Positions 11,170 through 60,000 of a stretch of DNA of 60,000 nucleotides are shown here, in pieces. The stretch spans positions 1,100,501-1,160,500 of the forward strand of contig JAQGDQ010000002.1 in NCBI GenBank assembly GCA_030141605.1, given 5' to 3'. Positions within the stretch are counted from its first letter, which is position 1, and the number at the start of each line of letters is the position of its first letter. This DNA is from Tubiluchus corallicola. Taxonomy: Eukaryota; Priapulida; Priapulimorpha; Priapulimorphida; Tubiluchidae. Under the pieces are notes generated by a model. The model did not search any database. It worked only from the letters and a program-made list of their open reading frames with translations, and was not told the origin of the DNA. The translations under genes and the position numbers were made by a program.

Positions 11170-11765
11170 TGACTATAATTATTATAAGTTGTTAAAAAAA
11201 TGAAAGACCATAATCCAAAAAACTTCAGACTGAATACACTAGTTGAACATAACTCTGTTACATTTGGAAAATTTTTATCTTTAATCTCTATCCAATACAT
11301 GGGCAATATACCCTACAGTACCTTAGCTGAACCTGTATTTTTATACAAAACTGAGATATGGATCATCAAACCTAAACAACAAAAGGAAATTGACGCTTTT
11401 CAAAGACTTCTCTGTAGAAAATTACTGAGAATTATATGGCCTGGCAAAATATTGAATGATGATCAGTATGGTGTGACGAAGAACTCTAGAAGTTAAACAA
11501 ATCCAAATAAAAAAGCTGCATTGGACTGAGCATGAATATGGCTACCTCAGGAATCTGCTTTTCTTATAGTGTTACATAAAGCTCTAGAAACAACAAAGAA
11601 GTAGAGAGGGAGTCGGTTACTACAGTTACTAACGCATATATACTGCAGAAAGTTTAGCAAATTTTACACAATTCAAAATTTCAGGGATGATTCGTGCAAC
11701 CTGCACAGCAGCAGTAGATAGGAGTGCTTGGCATCAATACGTGGAGCACACCATGTTTTTACTGA
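11170..11765 (+). mobile_element. Endonuclease-RT type retrotransposon C-terminal fragment
   Basis: An open frame at 11200-11496 contains VFLYKTEIWIIKPKQQKEID and AFQRLLCRKLLRIIWPGKIL, matching the LYG.E.W.L.k....idaFe.r.lRkiLrI.W pattern of non-LTR reverse transcriptase C termini. Further on, about 11688-11750 reads AAVDRSAWHQYVEH, the usual closing A..DR..W...V motif. No catalytic part remains. Confidence 0.72.
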
Positions 11766-11928
11766 ACGTATAAGCACGTAAACAAACTAAATTAGGCCAT
11801 TAATGCATCCTATATAAGTATGGGACATAAATAAAATTATACTAAAATTACATACATTGTATTCTAGTATAATTTTGTGTAAATTTATGCACAATGATGC
11901 TCGTTAGATCTTACGTTTCAGACTGACG

Positions 11929-12264
11929 TCACGTCTCCAAAAAATTAATGCCGTTTTTCGCGAAACTTATATCCAGAGACATGGGAAGATATTTTTCCAC
12001 GTATCTGCTTATGCCTCTTATTTTTAGACAATAGGAGCGAGACTGGGGCAGTGTCAGTAATGGTTGGATAGCCCGTTCAGCAATTGGTTCCTTGCAAAGA
12101 GCGTTTTCTCGAACTAAAATCTCCCAAGTTTTCAAAATTTTGACGGAAGTTACGGAACATCTTGTACTAAAAAGCTCACAGGTAATTAGCTCTTTAGAAA
12201 GAGGACGAACGGGGCTACCCGATGTGAACTTTTTTTCGAGCGCTTCCCCCATAGTCCAAAACAA
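11929..12264 (-). other. Unrecognised open frame
   Basis: An uninterrupted minus-strand frame of about 107 codons runs from ATG near 12252 to a stop at 11929 (MGEALEKKFTSGSPVRPLSK...). I do not recognise the product, see no signal peptide or domain, and see no clear splice partners. Base composition is slightly less AT-rich than around it. It may be chance, a transposon piece or an orphan exon. Confidence 0.15.
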
Positions 12265-12529
12265 CGGATAGATCTGAGCTCTTTTTCATTTTCTCGTGTT
12301 AGTAACGTAAATATTCTGCCCACACATTTACTTCGTTTAAATTGGGTGCTAAAGCTTATCTGTTAAGAGTAACTGTGACTGTTAGAAGTATTGCACGAGT
12401 ACTGTGTAAACTGTTCGCTCATTATTGATCATTGGCGGATGGGTCTAAGTTTTTTTCTTGCACAAAGCTCCAATAAAATTGCTCAAACTGTTTTTGCGTG
12501 GCTTACAAGGTTGCTGTTTTTGCCACCGT

Positions 12530-12860
12530 TAGTGTCGTCGTTGTCGTCACCATCGTCATCATTATCGGCAGTGGTTGTGCAATATTTGTGGTCCGATGGA
12601 GCGTGGTGGGGTGTGATGTGACATGGTGCGGGTGGTGTAGTGTGTATTGTTGCGTGTTTATGCGCATTGTCATCATCTGCCATTGCAAAGTACGGCCTAA
12701 TACGGTTTATCATAATACACAGCTTTAGCGTTGTGCAAAATGCTTTGCATGGTTCTGCTATGCTGCTGCGTTGATGTTGGTGTTGCAGGTGTCACGGTCA
12801 TCATCGTTATTGCCGTGTGATGTGGTGGTTTGGTGTGGTGAGTATAGTATGTGTAAGATG
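12530..12860. repeat. GT-rich low-complexity region
   Basis: The plus strand is dominated by TGG, GTG and TCG words (for example GTGGTGTAGTGTGTATTGTT and GTCGTCGTTGTCGTC). Overlapping open frames on both strands here follow from the skewed composition and are not genes. Confidence 0.75.
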
Positions 12861-15353
12861 CGGGGTTTGGCTAGTAAATGTAAGTGACTGCGATCTTTGA
12901 AGCAAATGAGACTTGATACAAACTTAAAAAATTACGGCCGGGTGCCATAAAGAGAAATATGTTTACCAAGAAATGAAACCAGGGCAACGATACAATCTGC
13001 AAAAACGGATGCAGATTGGACTGCAGAAAATATTCTTTCACGTAAAGGGTAGCTAAAGAGCGGAATTTACTCCCGCCAGATACTGATTATGGCATGCTTT
13101 TAATATTACAGTGAATAACTTCAAGAGCAAGCTGGGCAGATTTTTTTGTGAAATAAGAGTTAAAATGAGTTTACCCAATTGACAGATACGATATAATCAT
13201 ACTGAAATACAATAATAAGTTGTACTACCTTGCTAAAATCAAGTTAAGCTCATTGAATTAACCAAAGGGCAATTTAATTGTAGATGTAAACGAGTACAGT
13301 ACTGAATTCACGTATTTATGTCGTAATAATCATACACGACCAACCCGTTTTTTGTCATATTTTGTAATATTAAAGAGTATTTCACATTATTCTCCATTCC
13401 ACACTGAGTGAGAAAAGAATTCATAGAAAGCGAAAATATAGTACCATAGCTCTGAAAATGGACTCCGGGTATGCCACAATGGACCTGTTGTGGTTCAAAA
13501 AATTTATATAAACAGTCAATAAGTAACATAATGCAAAATTTCTGAAAATTCACTTAGGAAAGAGAAACTTCTACACTTAAAGTAATCAAAAAACTATTTA
13601 ACACAGAGTCAACAATACTTTAGTTTATTTGATGTAAACAATAACAGTGAGGCAGCGTAATTGAAAGCCGTCTCAAACGAGCAGCATAATAAACGCCACT
13701 CGAATCACAAAAATTTTCAATAATTTTCTACTTTTAACCAATCGCACTTTCAATAAGAAACGCTATTTTCATATCATACTAGCGCGGAAGATACGCATAA
13801 CACATTGTAAGTAGGTTATTCAATAAAACATAAAAGTATAAATTAAGTACATACCAAAGAGAATATATCAATGCAATAAGCCAAAGCCTTCCTAGGAAGA
13901 AAACACGCTGAATAGCACTACAAATTGATGCCACCAACACAACGCTCCAGGACAGTTGTTTATAAAACATAATACATGATATGCTACAAAAATTTATAAA
14001 TTTTTATATGTGCACAATTAACAGAAAACGGCTGAAAACATTGGCAGATTAATTAAACTGGTTAGCTTGCTAATAAGTGTGTTTATTTATACTGTAGAAA
14101 ACCGAATACGTTTTCTATTATGTAAACGGTTTACATATTCGAATCTTTTGATTTATACTTTATTCCACCAAGCGATTAAATTATAACAACAAAACTGACA
14201 CGCAATCAATGCTTCTGCCTTACTAATGCCATTCTTAATCTAGCATTCGTTGCACTACGTATTTGCCAAGTGTCTACTATAATCCCAGATTAACATTCAA
14301 CTATTGTTGCTTGATGGTTAAAGTAACGTTTACAATTAGGATTTCCAAGAGCTTTTGTGTAACCCCTAGAAAAAGCGAGTACAAGCTAAATATAGAACAA
14401 ATTTATAAATTTAGTTATAAACATTAGCAGCCATGTTTATTTTTTTAATTACAGTAACCATCCCACCCTTTTGTAGTTAACTTATATTTTCGTGGTACGT
14501 AGGATTGTGGTATTGTACTTTGTCCTTCCTGTAGTGCAAATTACATGCAAAAGAGAGGGTTACATACACACCGCTAACAAAGGCAGCTAACAAGTTCCCA
14601 TAATGTAGAGAAGTTTCTATCTCAAATAGTGGCTGCGCGACTCCAACTTGGCAGACTTGACTAGCATTTGACAGTAATGCAATTATTCAAGGTCAGGAAT
14701 ACTTCCATAAAACTCATATTAGCTTCTCCAGACAACTTGGGAGAATTTACACTTGTTCACAGTAATAAGCTCGCCTGGTATTGTTTTTGTGCACTTGTGC
14801 CATGCAAAATTTTAACACAAAAATTGAAACTCTAATGTGGAAAAATGGTTTAAACACACTTTACTAAATAAAAAACTAAAATCGCTAAAAAACTGGTAAC
14901 ACATTGATATGATGAATATCACTTTTAACAAGCAGTAGAGCATGACCCGAGAATACTAGCATGCTGCATTTACTATATTTTTCTACTTGTATGGCACTAC
15001 ACATAACAACTTTTCAGGGTAACCACTGCTCAAAACAGCAACTTTGTTAAGGCCTGTACTTCCTGTAAACTTATAGACCAGAGAAGTGGTATATTAAGCT
15101 GTGATATAATGAATGATATAATTCCATCTGTACACAATTTACCATGATTACATATGATACAAGCATTTCAACTGTTCAACCACATTTCTGTAAGCAAAAC
15201 TGTAAGGCAACAACAACACAATATTACAATATACAACATTCTTCATAAATAGGGCAAAGTCATTCGAAATTACTGCCCCTTTGTGCAGGGACATTACTAT
15301 ATGCATAAATACAGTTTTAAATATAGGTAATGTAGACACACAGTCGACAGTGG
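12861..15353. other. 3' flank and probable 3' UTR of MYPT distal isoform; no gene seen
   Basis: The part just left of 15354 should be the 3' UTR of the long MYPT transcript. Minus-strand AATAAA hexamers occur (for example near 14155 and 14430), but I cannot tell which is used. No exon or repeat is recognised. Confidence 0.4.
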
Positions 15354-51885
<36,532 letters not shown>

Positions 51886-52139
51886 CTGAAAAACGAAAAT
51901 AAATAAATAAACAAATAAGTAAAATGACTTCTAGATCTCAAATCTAACAATGCAGCTCTGAAGTTGCGAGCATTGCACTGATAATTTGTGAGACTCTGTA
52001 GACATTTTTTCTGTGGAGATAAAATAATAAAGTTTTCTTCATTTCCAATGTACCACTTTCAGTGTAGGTTTGTCCAGTGCAGCTTCGACAAATCCAGTGT
52101 GAGTGCTGACTAGAATAAACAGACCTGCTTTAGCTATGT

Positions 52140-52210
52140 GGGTCGACAGCTCAAATGGATAAAACGAGCGGCGTCATACAAGGTTCTGTCTTCGAATCCT
52201 GGTTGATTCA
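52140..52210 (+). pseudogene. Possible tRNA pseudogene or SINE head
   Basis: GGGTCGA at 52140-52146 can pair (with G-U pairs) with TTGATTC at 52203-52209. CAGCTCAAATGGATAA resembles an A box with a GCTC/GAGC D-stem, and TCTTCGAATCCTGG resembles a T-loop/B box. The T stem and anticodon stem do not pair well, so it is not a working tRNA gene. Confidence 0.3.
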
Positions 52211-52460
52211 CAACTTTTCAGAATCTTCCTCCTCCTAAATTTAACTATTGACGAAATGACAAAATTTGAAACTGATGATAGTTTGGCAAAACACTATTAG
52301 TACAGTGCAGAAAATTTTGAAATAAATTCCCTTAACGGACAAATGAACTTGTCTGTGTCAATAGTAAACCCGTAGTCACACGCCAAATGACCCACACATA
52401 CTGTCCACGTTTTCTGCCAGAGTTGATGTAAAATTTGTTAGTCTTAGAACAATCCATAGG

Positions 52461-52571
52461 CAGGGATGGACCAAAAGTTATCTAATCACCTGCCAGTATA
52501 GCACGTTTAATGGACCATGAGACTTGCTATATCTACTGGCAAGTGATTAGATGACTTGTGGTCCATCACTG
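52461..52571. mobile_element. Fold-back MITE, hAT-like ends
   Basis: Arms of 38 bases (52461-52498 and 52534-52571, inverted) match at 34 positions. The outer ends read CAGGGATGGACCA and, inverted, CAGTGATGGACCA, as in hAT-type terminal repeats. Only 35 bases separate the arms. No convincing 8-base target duplication was seen. Confidence 0.72.
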
Positions 52572-53239
52572 TCTCGCTCCATAATTATATCTGTATAGTA
52601 TGTTACTAACAACTGTTTTAAATACTGATGCAAAAAAATTCAGGTTGTATGTTCAATAAATGATAAAACATAATCTATCTCATACTAACTTAGTTGTTTC
52701 ATGCTACTAACAATTTATCATTATCAACTGATCATTTCGTATTAAACTGTTTTGTCTTATAAATAAAATTAATACACCAAAGTTCACATTTATAAGCTCA
52801 TGTTTACAATTTCCATCTTTATGAATGATACCGCTATGCAAGAGCAGAATTTAATTACAGGGCAAGCAGTGTAACCAAAAACAAAATGTTTTTATATAAT
52901 GTTAAATAATATTCGGATAACAACAAGTTATTTTCGATTACTGGACAAATTTTGGCCTCTAAATGATGCAGTGAAAAGGTAAAGAGTAAGCTGTCAAAGC
53001 ACCGTAGCTTTTGCAGGTTAGTCGCCGCAGTACGAGCGTTAAGTTCTTGTACATTTCCCTGTACAAGTCCATAAAACTTACGTATAGTCACTCAGAAACG
53101 TTTCTGCACTCGTGCACTTATAAACTATAATTTATGCAGTCGCTTTTTGTTAATAATTCATTGTTTTTAGTGACCGTGCACCTTTTACGCACCCGCTATC
53201 AATGGGTTGTTCTAGTTGAGTCACCAGTGCACATTATTA

Positions 53240-54110
53240 TCGGCTGTTCATTCCGAGAATGACGACAGACACTAACGAAAATCAGTACCAGCTTGATATC
53301 GTCAAACTTGAATGGCATTTAAATTTTACAGTCATTCTCGGTCATTCAAACAAACTCGAAAATGACAGAGTTTTAAATGGCCGTTTGAACGGCCTATACT
53401 GTAATAATATTTGGCGACGGTACATATGTTCACTTAGTTAATCTATCAAAAGCTCGTATCGGCCTTCGCGTTGAATTTGCAAACTAAAGTGCCACACGAC
53501 TTCTTAAATTAATATTATAAAAATGGGAAAACGAACGATTACTTTCCAAGTGTGAAAAAAGACCAGAGCCAAGGACAAACTGCTTTCAGCTAATATAATG
53601 CGCGACTAACGCCAGATATTCCAGCAATGTAGATAAACGATTATTAAGACAACACTGATGTTACTCAATGTCGAATATATCAGGAACACCCGGTGATTTA
53701 ACAAATGCCACGATTTTATCCACGCGCCAGCACGTAACCCAGGGAGCATGAAGACACACAGCTACAAGCTGTACATCAACAACATCAAAACTCCGATTTG
53801 GCTGCATTCGGTTATTAGGTCGACCCGCTGCAACATTCTGACGGCGAATGAGCGACAGTGACAGGTCTCACCTGCCCCGGCGCGTATAATCGGATACTCC
53901 CGGAGGCCGCTCATGCCGGGATTCAGGCTTGGAACTGTTTCAGATCCTCGAAATTTTTAGGAATGCGCTTCACCGGCGGGTATTCATCTCAAATGAAGAC
54001 GACAAACAAGCATGCCAGCTTCCTTCAATAAGAATTTATTACTAAAACATTTCAACCCTAGGGAGTCGAGATTGGAGGAACCCAGTGTGCAGCTCGACGA
54101 ATGTGACAGG
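53240..54110. promoter_or_regulatory. CpG-richer patch, possible regulatory region
   Basis: Compared with its surroundings this stretch has many CG dinucleotides (for example GGCGCG, CCCGCCGG, GGTCGACCCG) and short inverted repeats: CCGAGAATGAC at 53252-53262 inverted at 53331-53341, and GGCCGTT/AACGGCC near 53380. Around 53912 the minus strand has ATGAGCGGCCTCCGG followed after 43 bases by a good donor CAG/GTGAGA. Its phase does not fit the next MYPT exon, so an alternative coding start is not supported; an alternative noncoding first exon or an enhancer is possible. Confidence 0.25.
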
Positions 54111-57100
54111 AAAAGCTCATGCGTGTAACGAGAGCACAAACTAAGCTACTATAACCTACTACTGTACCTAAAAACGGCGGGTTCTGTTATTCAAACTAAA
54201 TTGTCAAAACGATGTATTTATATAACAACAATAATAACTTCTCATTTAAAGTAGTAGCTGTACATTACGTTTCACTAAGAAACTTGTCTATTATAAATGC
54301 ACTAACTAAAAAAAATCACAAAATAAAAAAGTTACCGAAAAGTACGGTGTGGTTTAAGTATCAACAATTTTGTACTTCCACAGTATTATTTTAATATCAC
54401 ACTTAGATTTTAATAAGGATTACATTCTAGATTAAAATTTATTCTATTTTATTACACTGTCGTTTTTAATGTAATGTAATTTAACTTTAGGGTTATCATA
54501 TTTTAACAAACTTACAAACTTAAAATAACCAAATAAATAATGCATTAAATTTACCCTCAACAATATTTCCCTAAATACTAGTATAAATGCGCTAAAAAAT
54601 GTATTAGATTTCCAAGACAAAATTCTTTACAGTTATCGGTTATCTCAAGAGAAAAAGAAAAATCACTGAATCTCTCAATAATAACTCCGCAAATAAAAAT
54701 GCACTAAAAGTTGTAAAAAGAAATCATCTAGCAGGCTGCAAATATACGACATAAATTTCCTTAACATGCTGTTAGGTAGCCTAGAATAACAATTCAGCAA
54801 AGACGCCGTTGCCTTGTTAGAACACGCGTGCCAAAAAGAAACCACAAAAGTGAAAAATACATTTCGTTCAGATCTTCTAGGAAGGGGATATCGTTTCGTA
54901 ATTTGAATAGCGAGGCTGCCAGGCATTGTGAAGGAAAAGAGGGTTACTCACTTACATTCAAGGAGAACGGAAAAGTCACAGGTCATCAAAATCTTGTTGG
55001 TTTGGCTGTGGTTGTTTGTGTATACTGTACTCTCATTTTTAAGAAACGTATACACGAAGCGAAAAACACACAGTAGTACGAAGCAGCGCAGAACTTCAGA
55101 GCTAATAATTTAAGGAGAGGTTGAGAAAGAGGAAATGATTGGGAGAGTTACCAATAGTGCTACACGTCATTAGGCTCAGCTTGAGGAAGCTAGTTCAAGC
55201 TACCAATGAATCTATCAACTATTAACATGTAGCGCACATGTTGCACATGTAATAGATAAATTTAAACAGCACTCACGCATTTACGAAAATATAAATTTTG
55301 ACAGGTGTACATACACACTAACCCAAGCATTTAGGGCCTCTCCTATCATAAACATAAATTCCCAAGTTATGTCATTTTAACTATGGCTTGTACAAGTGTA
55401 CATAGGCAGTTGAACCCTGCAGAGTATCTTCTGCCACAGTTTAAATAATAGTACTGTATATGCAATATAGTTTCACGGCTGGAAAATTCTGTGGAATCAC
55501 CTTTGCTGTCTAGCTCCTTTTAACCATTCAAAGAAACTAAGACAGCTAAGGTATCTATGACTCTAAACAAACAAATAAAAAACACGAATAAAAATGAATA
55601 AAATCAATACACATTATCGTTTACTGGTGGACTAGAATGCACGGCTGAGCTGGGCACACTGACAACATCTGCGAAGAACTGTAGGATGTGTCTTTTTGAT
55701 GATGCAAACCACTTGAAGTGGTTCTTATAAATCATCTTCTAACGCTGTCCTGGTCTTTCTAACTACTGTGGATTCAAGAGACTTGCGTCACATACAAAGT
55801 GTTAGTGCTGTATACTAGCTGCAGCTGTTTGTGCAGTTGATGCAAGGCGAGTGTGATGAACCAGCGACCTGCAGGTCCTGTAACTTTACAGGATTTTTCC
55901 CACATCTGTTTCCCGCCCCTAACAGTGTTTGCTTCCTGGACAGAAAGAAATGCGTGCGTACCACACATAAAAATATAGAGACAGTCTTAAACGGGCTTCT
56001 GATTTCTTCCCAAAATCACTTCTAACTTTTACACGCTTGGGTGCGGTTCATGAGAGCACGTAAGAATAAATTGATAAAAACGAAAAGAGGAAAAACAATA
56101 ATATAGATAACGCTTATCATCAGGATAATTAATATGAAACTGTAATATTAGTATTGCCATAACTGAAGTAAAATGGGATGCCTCTAGACGATGATATCAA
56201 AACTAAGTCAGACTCAAAACGACACAACTGCCAGTTTTAAAATCGAGTTCTTCAACAGAACAATGTTTATGACGCCAACCTTTGACTGAATTCAGAAGCA
56301 AAAAATATCATTATCCAAATTTTACGAGAGGGGCTAAAACTTGTACAATTCAGCAGTGAATTAATAAAGTTTTCTTGCGGCACAACTGAGAAAAAACTGC
56401 TTCAAAATGTCACGTATTATCTGCGTATTTCGCTACATGCACTCACTAGTATCGACGGTTTTCTGATTTTTTTACGTTAAAGCTGAGGATGAATATTATG
56501 GTAGGAAAAAATGACTACGTACATCCGATATGACCCAGGAGGCAATAATTATATACTGCGTACTGCAAACGATTATGGATTTTCGATTGACAAGCCGCCA
56601 CGCTTCTAGGGAGGTGCAAACGCGCTTGAAGTAATTTATGAGAGTTAACTTTGTTGCTGAAATTTTTATTGCACGTAATTGCACATCAAATTAAATCTAG
56701 TTACATTTAGCCCGGTGGCTACCTACATACACGCCATTATGCTAAAGCCATTTGAGCGATTAGTTATGCCAAAGGCGGAACAAACGATATAATCATTTTT
56801 CAAAAGGATTTATACTGGCAATATTATCTATTTAAAATTTAAACGTCAAATTTCTTGAGGCGAACTATAAGATTACCGTTTTCCGTCCTAAACAGCTGGG
56901 ATTCTTAATTTCTGACATAACCAATGACTGAAATGGTGTGACACTAACTCGTGTTTACTAACTATTAAGATAGTAACAACTTGTCAAACTCGCAATAATA
57001 GTTTAGTTATTCTTTTAATAATTAATGCAGGTTACCAAATATTAATCATACTTCTTTGCACTTCGAGAAAGGGATATTCTTCTGGTTACCATTATCGGCT

Positions 57101-60000
57101 GCTTATAGTTGTCTGAACCAAGACTTAATTAAGGAAATTACTATTTACAAGGCAATCGTTTTCTCGGCATTGACCTATCATGGACTCAGTTAGTACAGCG
57201 CCTGCTTTGCAAAGTTCAAGCGTTACAAGGTATAAGAATTTTCACAATTTTTTAGTAACTTTCATTTCATATCAACTATATAAGAACAGGTCCTCATCAA
57301 CATTGGTGGAACATACCAATACAACTTTCCAGGTGTAAGCCTAAATATACATACGCCACTAAGCTTAGTTTCGCGCTTTCACAGTGCTCCAGTCTTGGCT
57401 TAACTAGCCCACAGTCAACTACATTAGCTAAAAACTTTCAGCCGACTAAATTGTTACTGTACCACGTGGGATCTTTCTCCTGATACACTGGCTTCTTTGG
57501 TAGCCAAGACGGATCTAAAAAAATACCCTAATCACACTGTATCTTTTTGGGCAAATTAACTTACTTTTGAAAGAGAGCAGTCTGAGACGCATACGTTATA
57601 TAATGCATATCGTATGCATACGTTAATAATGTGATTACACTGAATTTAATGTACCTACAGAGAGACGCAAGTGATAAGACATTCTACCCACACTGCTGAG
57701 CCCTTACAACCCTCGTGAATCGAACCGCTTCGTAAACAGCGGAGCTATTTTAAATGACTGTAACGTACACAGGCACACATCGTATTAATGTGGTCTTAAG
57801 CACTAGGCAGATCACTGGTAGGAAATAAAGAACGAGTAGAAAGCGTTGTGGTAAATACGTTGAAACATATCACAATCAACAGTAAAACGCTATAAGATAA
57901 TTTATTGTATCACATTATGACATAAACATTAACTATAAATTTTGTGTGATGCACAACAACTGTTCGATTCGAATACCAAGATGGTTAATTACACACATTT
58001 CTTAGAACGATAAAACCTTAAGCCTGACGTAAGTGTAAATTGCCCTTTAAAATTTCATCTTTGAAATGCCAATGTTTCCTGAATACACACACGATAATAC
58101 AATAGTTTCTAGTAGTTACCGTGTTACCATCGAAACGGTAAGTTAGGTATACCGTATTACCTTCTGATAATGACTGATACCTGAAAACGTGCGCCCGATA
58201 ATTCGTTAAAATCATGAACTGCCAGCTTTTTATTTACACTGTCCTTACAGAACTAGAAGTATGGTCAATGATGTCCCTATCAGGCACGACCGTGTCAATG
58301 GCAACGGACGGGTATCGCGAAATTTGGTTCTCGATATAAGTTTTTTTTCGTTATTCTGTAAACCTTCGTCGATTTATGTCAGTAGGCTCTATACCAAGTA
58401 GTGATCAGCATCAATAAGAAAGTGGGTAAATGTATACCCGAGAGGTATCCAAAAAGTTAGAGGCTGCTAAGGAACTGGAAATTTGTACCTTGCCGTTGTT
58501 TAGAAAGTTGGGTCATGCTTAAATTTGCTACTGGCTACTTTGAATGCACCCAAATGGAGAAAGTGATCATACAATTTCTTGGCATACCTTCAGTTAAACC
58601 AAAGAAAGTGAAGTAGGTGTCTCAAAAAAGTACATGTATTGGTCTACAGAAATTTTCACGAAATATTTATACTGCCAACACGGTTTTCTGAGTATTTTTT
58701 TCATTGGTTATTCTTTTGTACGCAGAGGTTAGAAAATAACATTATTGTAACTGCATCAAGTCGCATATTGAACTAACCCACCTGGCAAACTCAGTCTAGG
58801 TTACACTTTCAAGGCCAGTTTAAAATCAAATTATGTTGCGGTTAAACAGACTATATAGTGCACTGTCGTTAATTACCCGTGGCCGGTGCTTGAGAATTTT
58901 AGTATTGTTAAACACAAATGAGGGATTCGCGTATGAAAGTATGTCGCTCGATAGACGATGCAAAAGCTTCAACACCATGTGCAATGCGTTCAGCGACATG
59001 TAACATTTTTTTCATTTGGAACATAGAATCATTTTGAAAACAACAATGAACTACAGGTATCACAAGAATGCCGATTAGTAGAGTAAAATGTGATCTTATT
59101 GCTGCTTACTTTCAGAGAAGACCCCGTTACAGAGAGTCGCTCAAAACAATAAACATTCACTACGTGATGTACCATATGATTAGAATGGTTTCTAAATAGG
59201 CAGCTTCCTCTTTTTCTCTCCTCCCCTACATGAATCCGCCCAAAATCCGACTATAAACACAAAATCGAGTTAGTCGGTACAACAAGAAGCCGGATAGTTA
59301 GTACAGCAGCACATACTGAGTCGAAAAACAATTAATGTGTTGTCATTAACCTCGGATACGGTTTCATTACCATCATTACAGCGCTTGCAAAACAACCCAG
59401 TCAGATGTTGCTGACTTTCAGGCTTATGTCACAAGTCTTCCTCATTTTATATATGAGGAAGAAATATATCCACATTAGGCGAGGTTACCGAGGTAAGTGT
59501 TTCACTTTTGACACTAGAAAGACGGCTTTCGGGTCATACAGCATGACCTGTGTGACCCAGGTTGAGTTGTAAAAATACAGAAAACACATTTTTGTTGCAA
59601 TTCTGGTAAGTAATCGCCTGATAATAGCGGGCGGTTAGTTTTAGAGATTAATGGTCGATCACATAATAGCTCACTGTAGGGACAAATTCAATAACTTCTG
59701 TAAGTAGTTAAAGGAAAACCGGGCGATTGATTAGACTCAATCTCATTTTAATTTACTGTTCAAAATATACATTTTCTTGCTTGTAAAAGTTAGCAATTGT
59801 ATCTAATATTTGAATAATTAGCGTGGAAAGTTAACGCGATTGAACACAGATATTGCTCACGTCACAAACTAACCATAATTTGTGCAATGGTAGGCATCTT
59901 CCGTGCACGTCAAGCACGTTTGCGTAAGCGAAGATTGCTGTAAGACGTTGATACGATGTCAAGCAAATGGAATCTACGTGACAGACGAACACTGTAGGTC

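Larger units (their letters stand above)
51886..60000. other. Upstream region of MYPT (probably intron 1); no coding exon found
   Basis: I looked on the minus strand for the exon with the PP1-docking KVxF motif and the GLTALHQ donor end and did not find it. The first intron is therefore at least 8.1 kb within the window. Possible contents are a tRNA-like stretch (52140-52210), a fold-back element (52461-52571), a CpG-richer patch (53.2-54.1 kb) and otherwise plain AT-rich sequence. Confidence 0.5.

Noticed and set aside
12483-12728. Several overlapping open frames on both strands.
   Set aside because: They come from GT-rich low complexity; no acceptable codon pattern or motif.
53863-53912. 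Minus-strand ATG followed by donor GTGAGA in the CpG-richer patch, as an alternative MYPT first coding exon.
   Set aside because: It ends in phase 1 whereas the next MYPT exon enters in phase 0, giving an early stop; the short peptide has no MYPT features.
55774-55968. Minus-strand frame containing TLALHQ, resembling the GLTALHQ end of MYPT exon 1.
   Set aside because: No donor follows the motif and the upstream residues have no KVxF or ankyrin pattern.
57180-57342. Plus-strand ATG exon (MDSVSTAPAL...) with donor GTATAAG followed by a 43-base segment reading VLINIGGTYQYNFP, resembling the start of a BTB/T1 domain.
   Set aside because: The splice phase from the ATG exon puts the second segment in a different frame, and no further exons of such a gene are seen to 60000. 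Probably chance.
57660-57735. B-box-like GGTTCGATTC on the minus strand, suggesting a tRNA or SINE.
   Set aside because: No A box at proper spacing and no paired arms.
59453-59492. Plus-strand short ATG frame ending at a GTAAGT donor.
   Set aside because: Thirteen codons with no partner exon; chance level.

Overview
The window is AT-rich, intron-dense DNA from a metazoan. Exons of 33 to 460 bases are bounded by GT/AG introns, and intergenic and intronic DNA is littered with decayed CR1/L2/jockey-type non-LTR retrotransposons, small inverted-repeat elements and a long (TA)n tract. The two multi-exon genes are animal genes: a myosin phosphatase targeting subunit (MYPT, PPP1R12 family) and, more tentatively, the sperm calcium channel auxiliary subunit CatSper gamma. 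An invertebrate or early-branching animal is most likely from the repeat content, but the sequence does not let me name the species.

Layout, left to right. 1-850: decayed reverse transcriptase on the minus strand. About 900-1815: pogo/Tigger-like DNA transposon remnant. 1924-6329: four minus-strand exons encoding the signal peptide and N-terminal ectodomain of a CatSper-gamma-like protein, whose 3' part would lie left of the window. 6.9-11.8 kb: a graveyard of at least five non-LTR retrotransposon pieces in both orientations, including a 259-base segment repeated at an offset of 540 bases. 11.8-15.3 kb: no clear gene, with one GT-rich low-complexity block.

15354-51885 is one large minus-strand gene, MYPT. 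I resolved 24 coding exons whose splice phases all agree. They run from the second ankyrin exon (the first coding exon must lie beyond base 60000 or was missed), through the acidic/Ser-rich centre, the ROCK-site exon (RRSTQGVT) and a charged coiled-coil region, to the C-terminal leucine zipper. The C terminus exists in two versions, on two separate 87-base phase-0 terminal exons. The proximal one (22249-22335) ends ...ENRALTRVVARLTK; the distal one (15354-15440) ends ...DENAALIRVISKLSK as in vertebrate MYPT1. Between them, on the same strand, sits a complete intronless alpha-1,3-fucosyltransferase gene (17426-18604). If the distal ending is used, the fucosyltransferase is a nested gene inside the last MYPT intron; if the proximal one is used, it is a downstream neighbour.

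MYPT introns carry further mobile DNA: a retrotransposon 3' end followed by (TA)50 and a perfect palindrome (28.6-29.2 kb), a 314-base inverted-repeat element (36.35-36.66 kb), two L2-like pieces nested in opposite orientation (47.5-48.55 kb), and a 111-base fold-back element (52.46-52.57 kb). Right of 51.9 kb I find no convincing coding exon; 53.2-54.1 kb is a relatively CpG-rich patch that may be regulatory. The fucosyltransferase would act in the Golgi, MYPT in the cytoplasm on myosin phosphatase, and CatSper gamma in the sperm membrane; nothing suggests a shared pathway.
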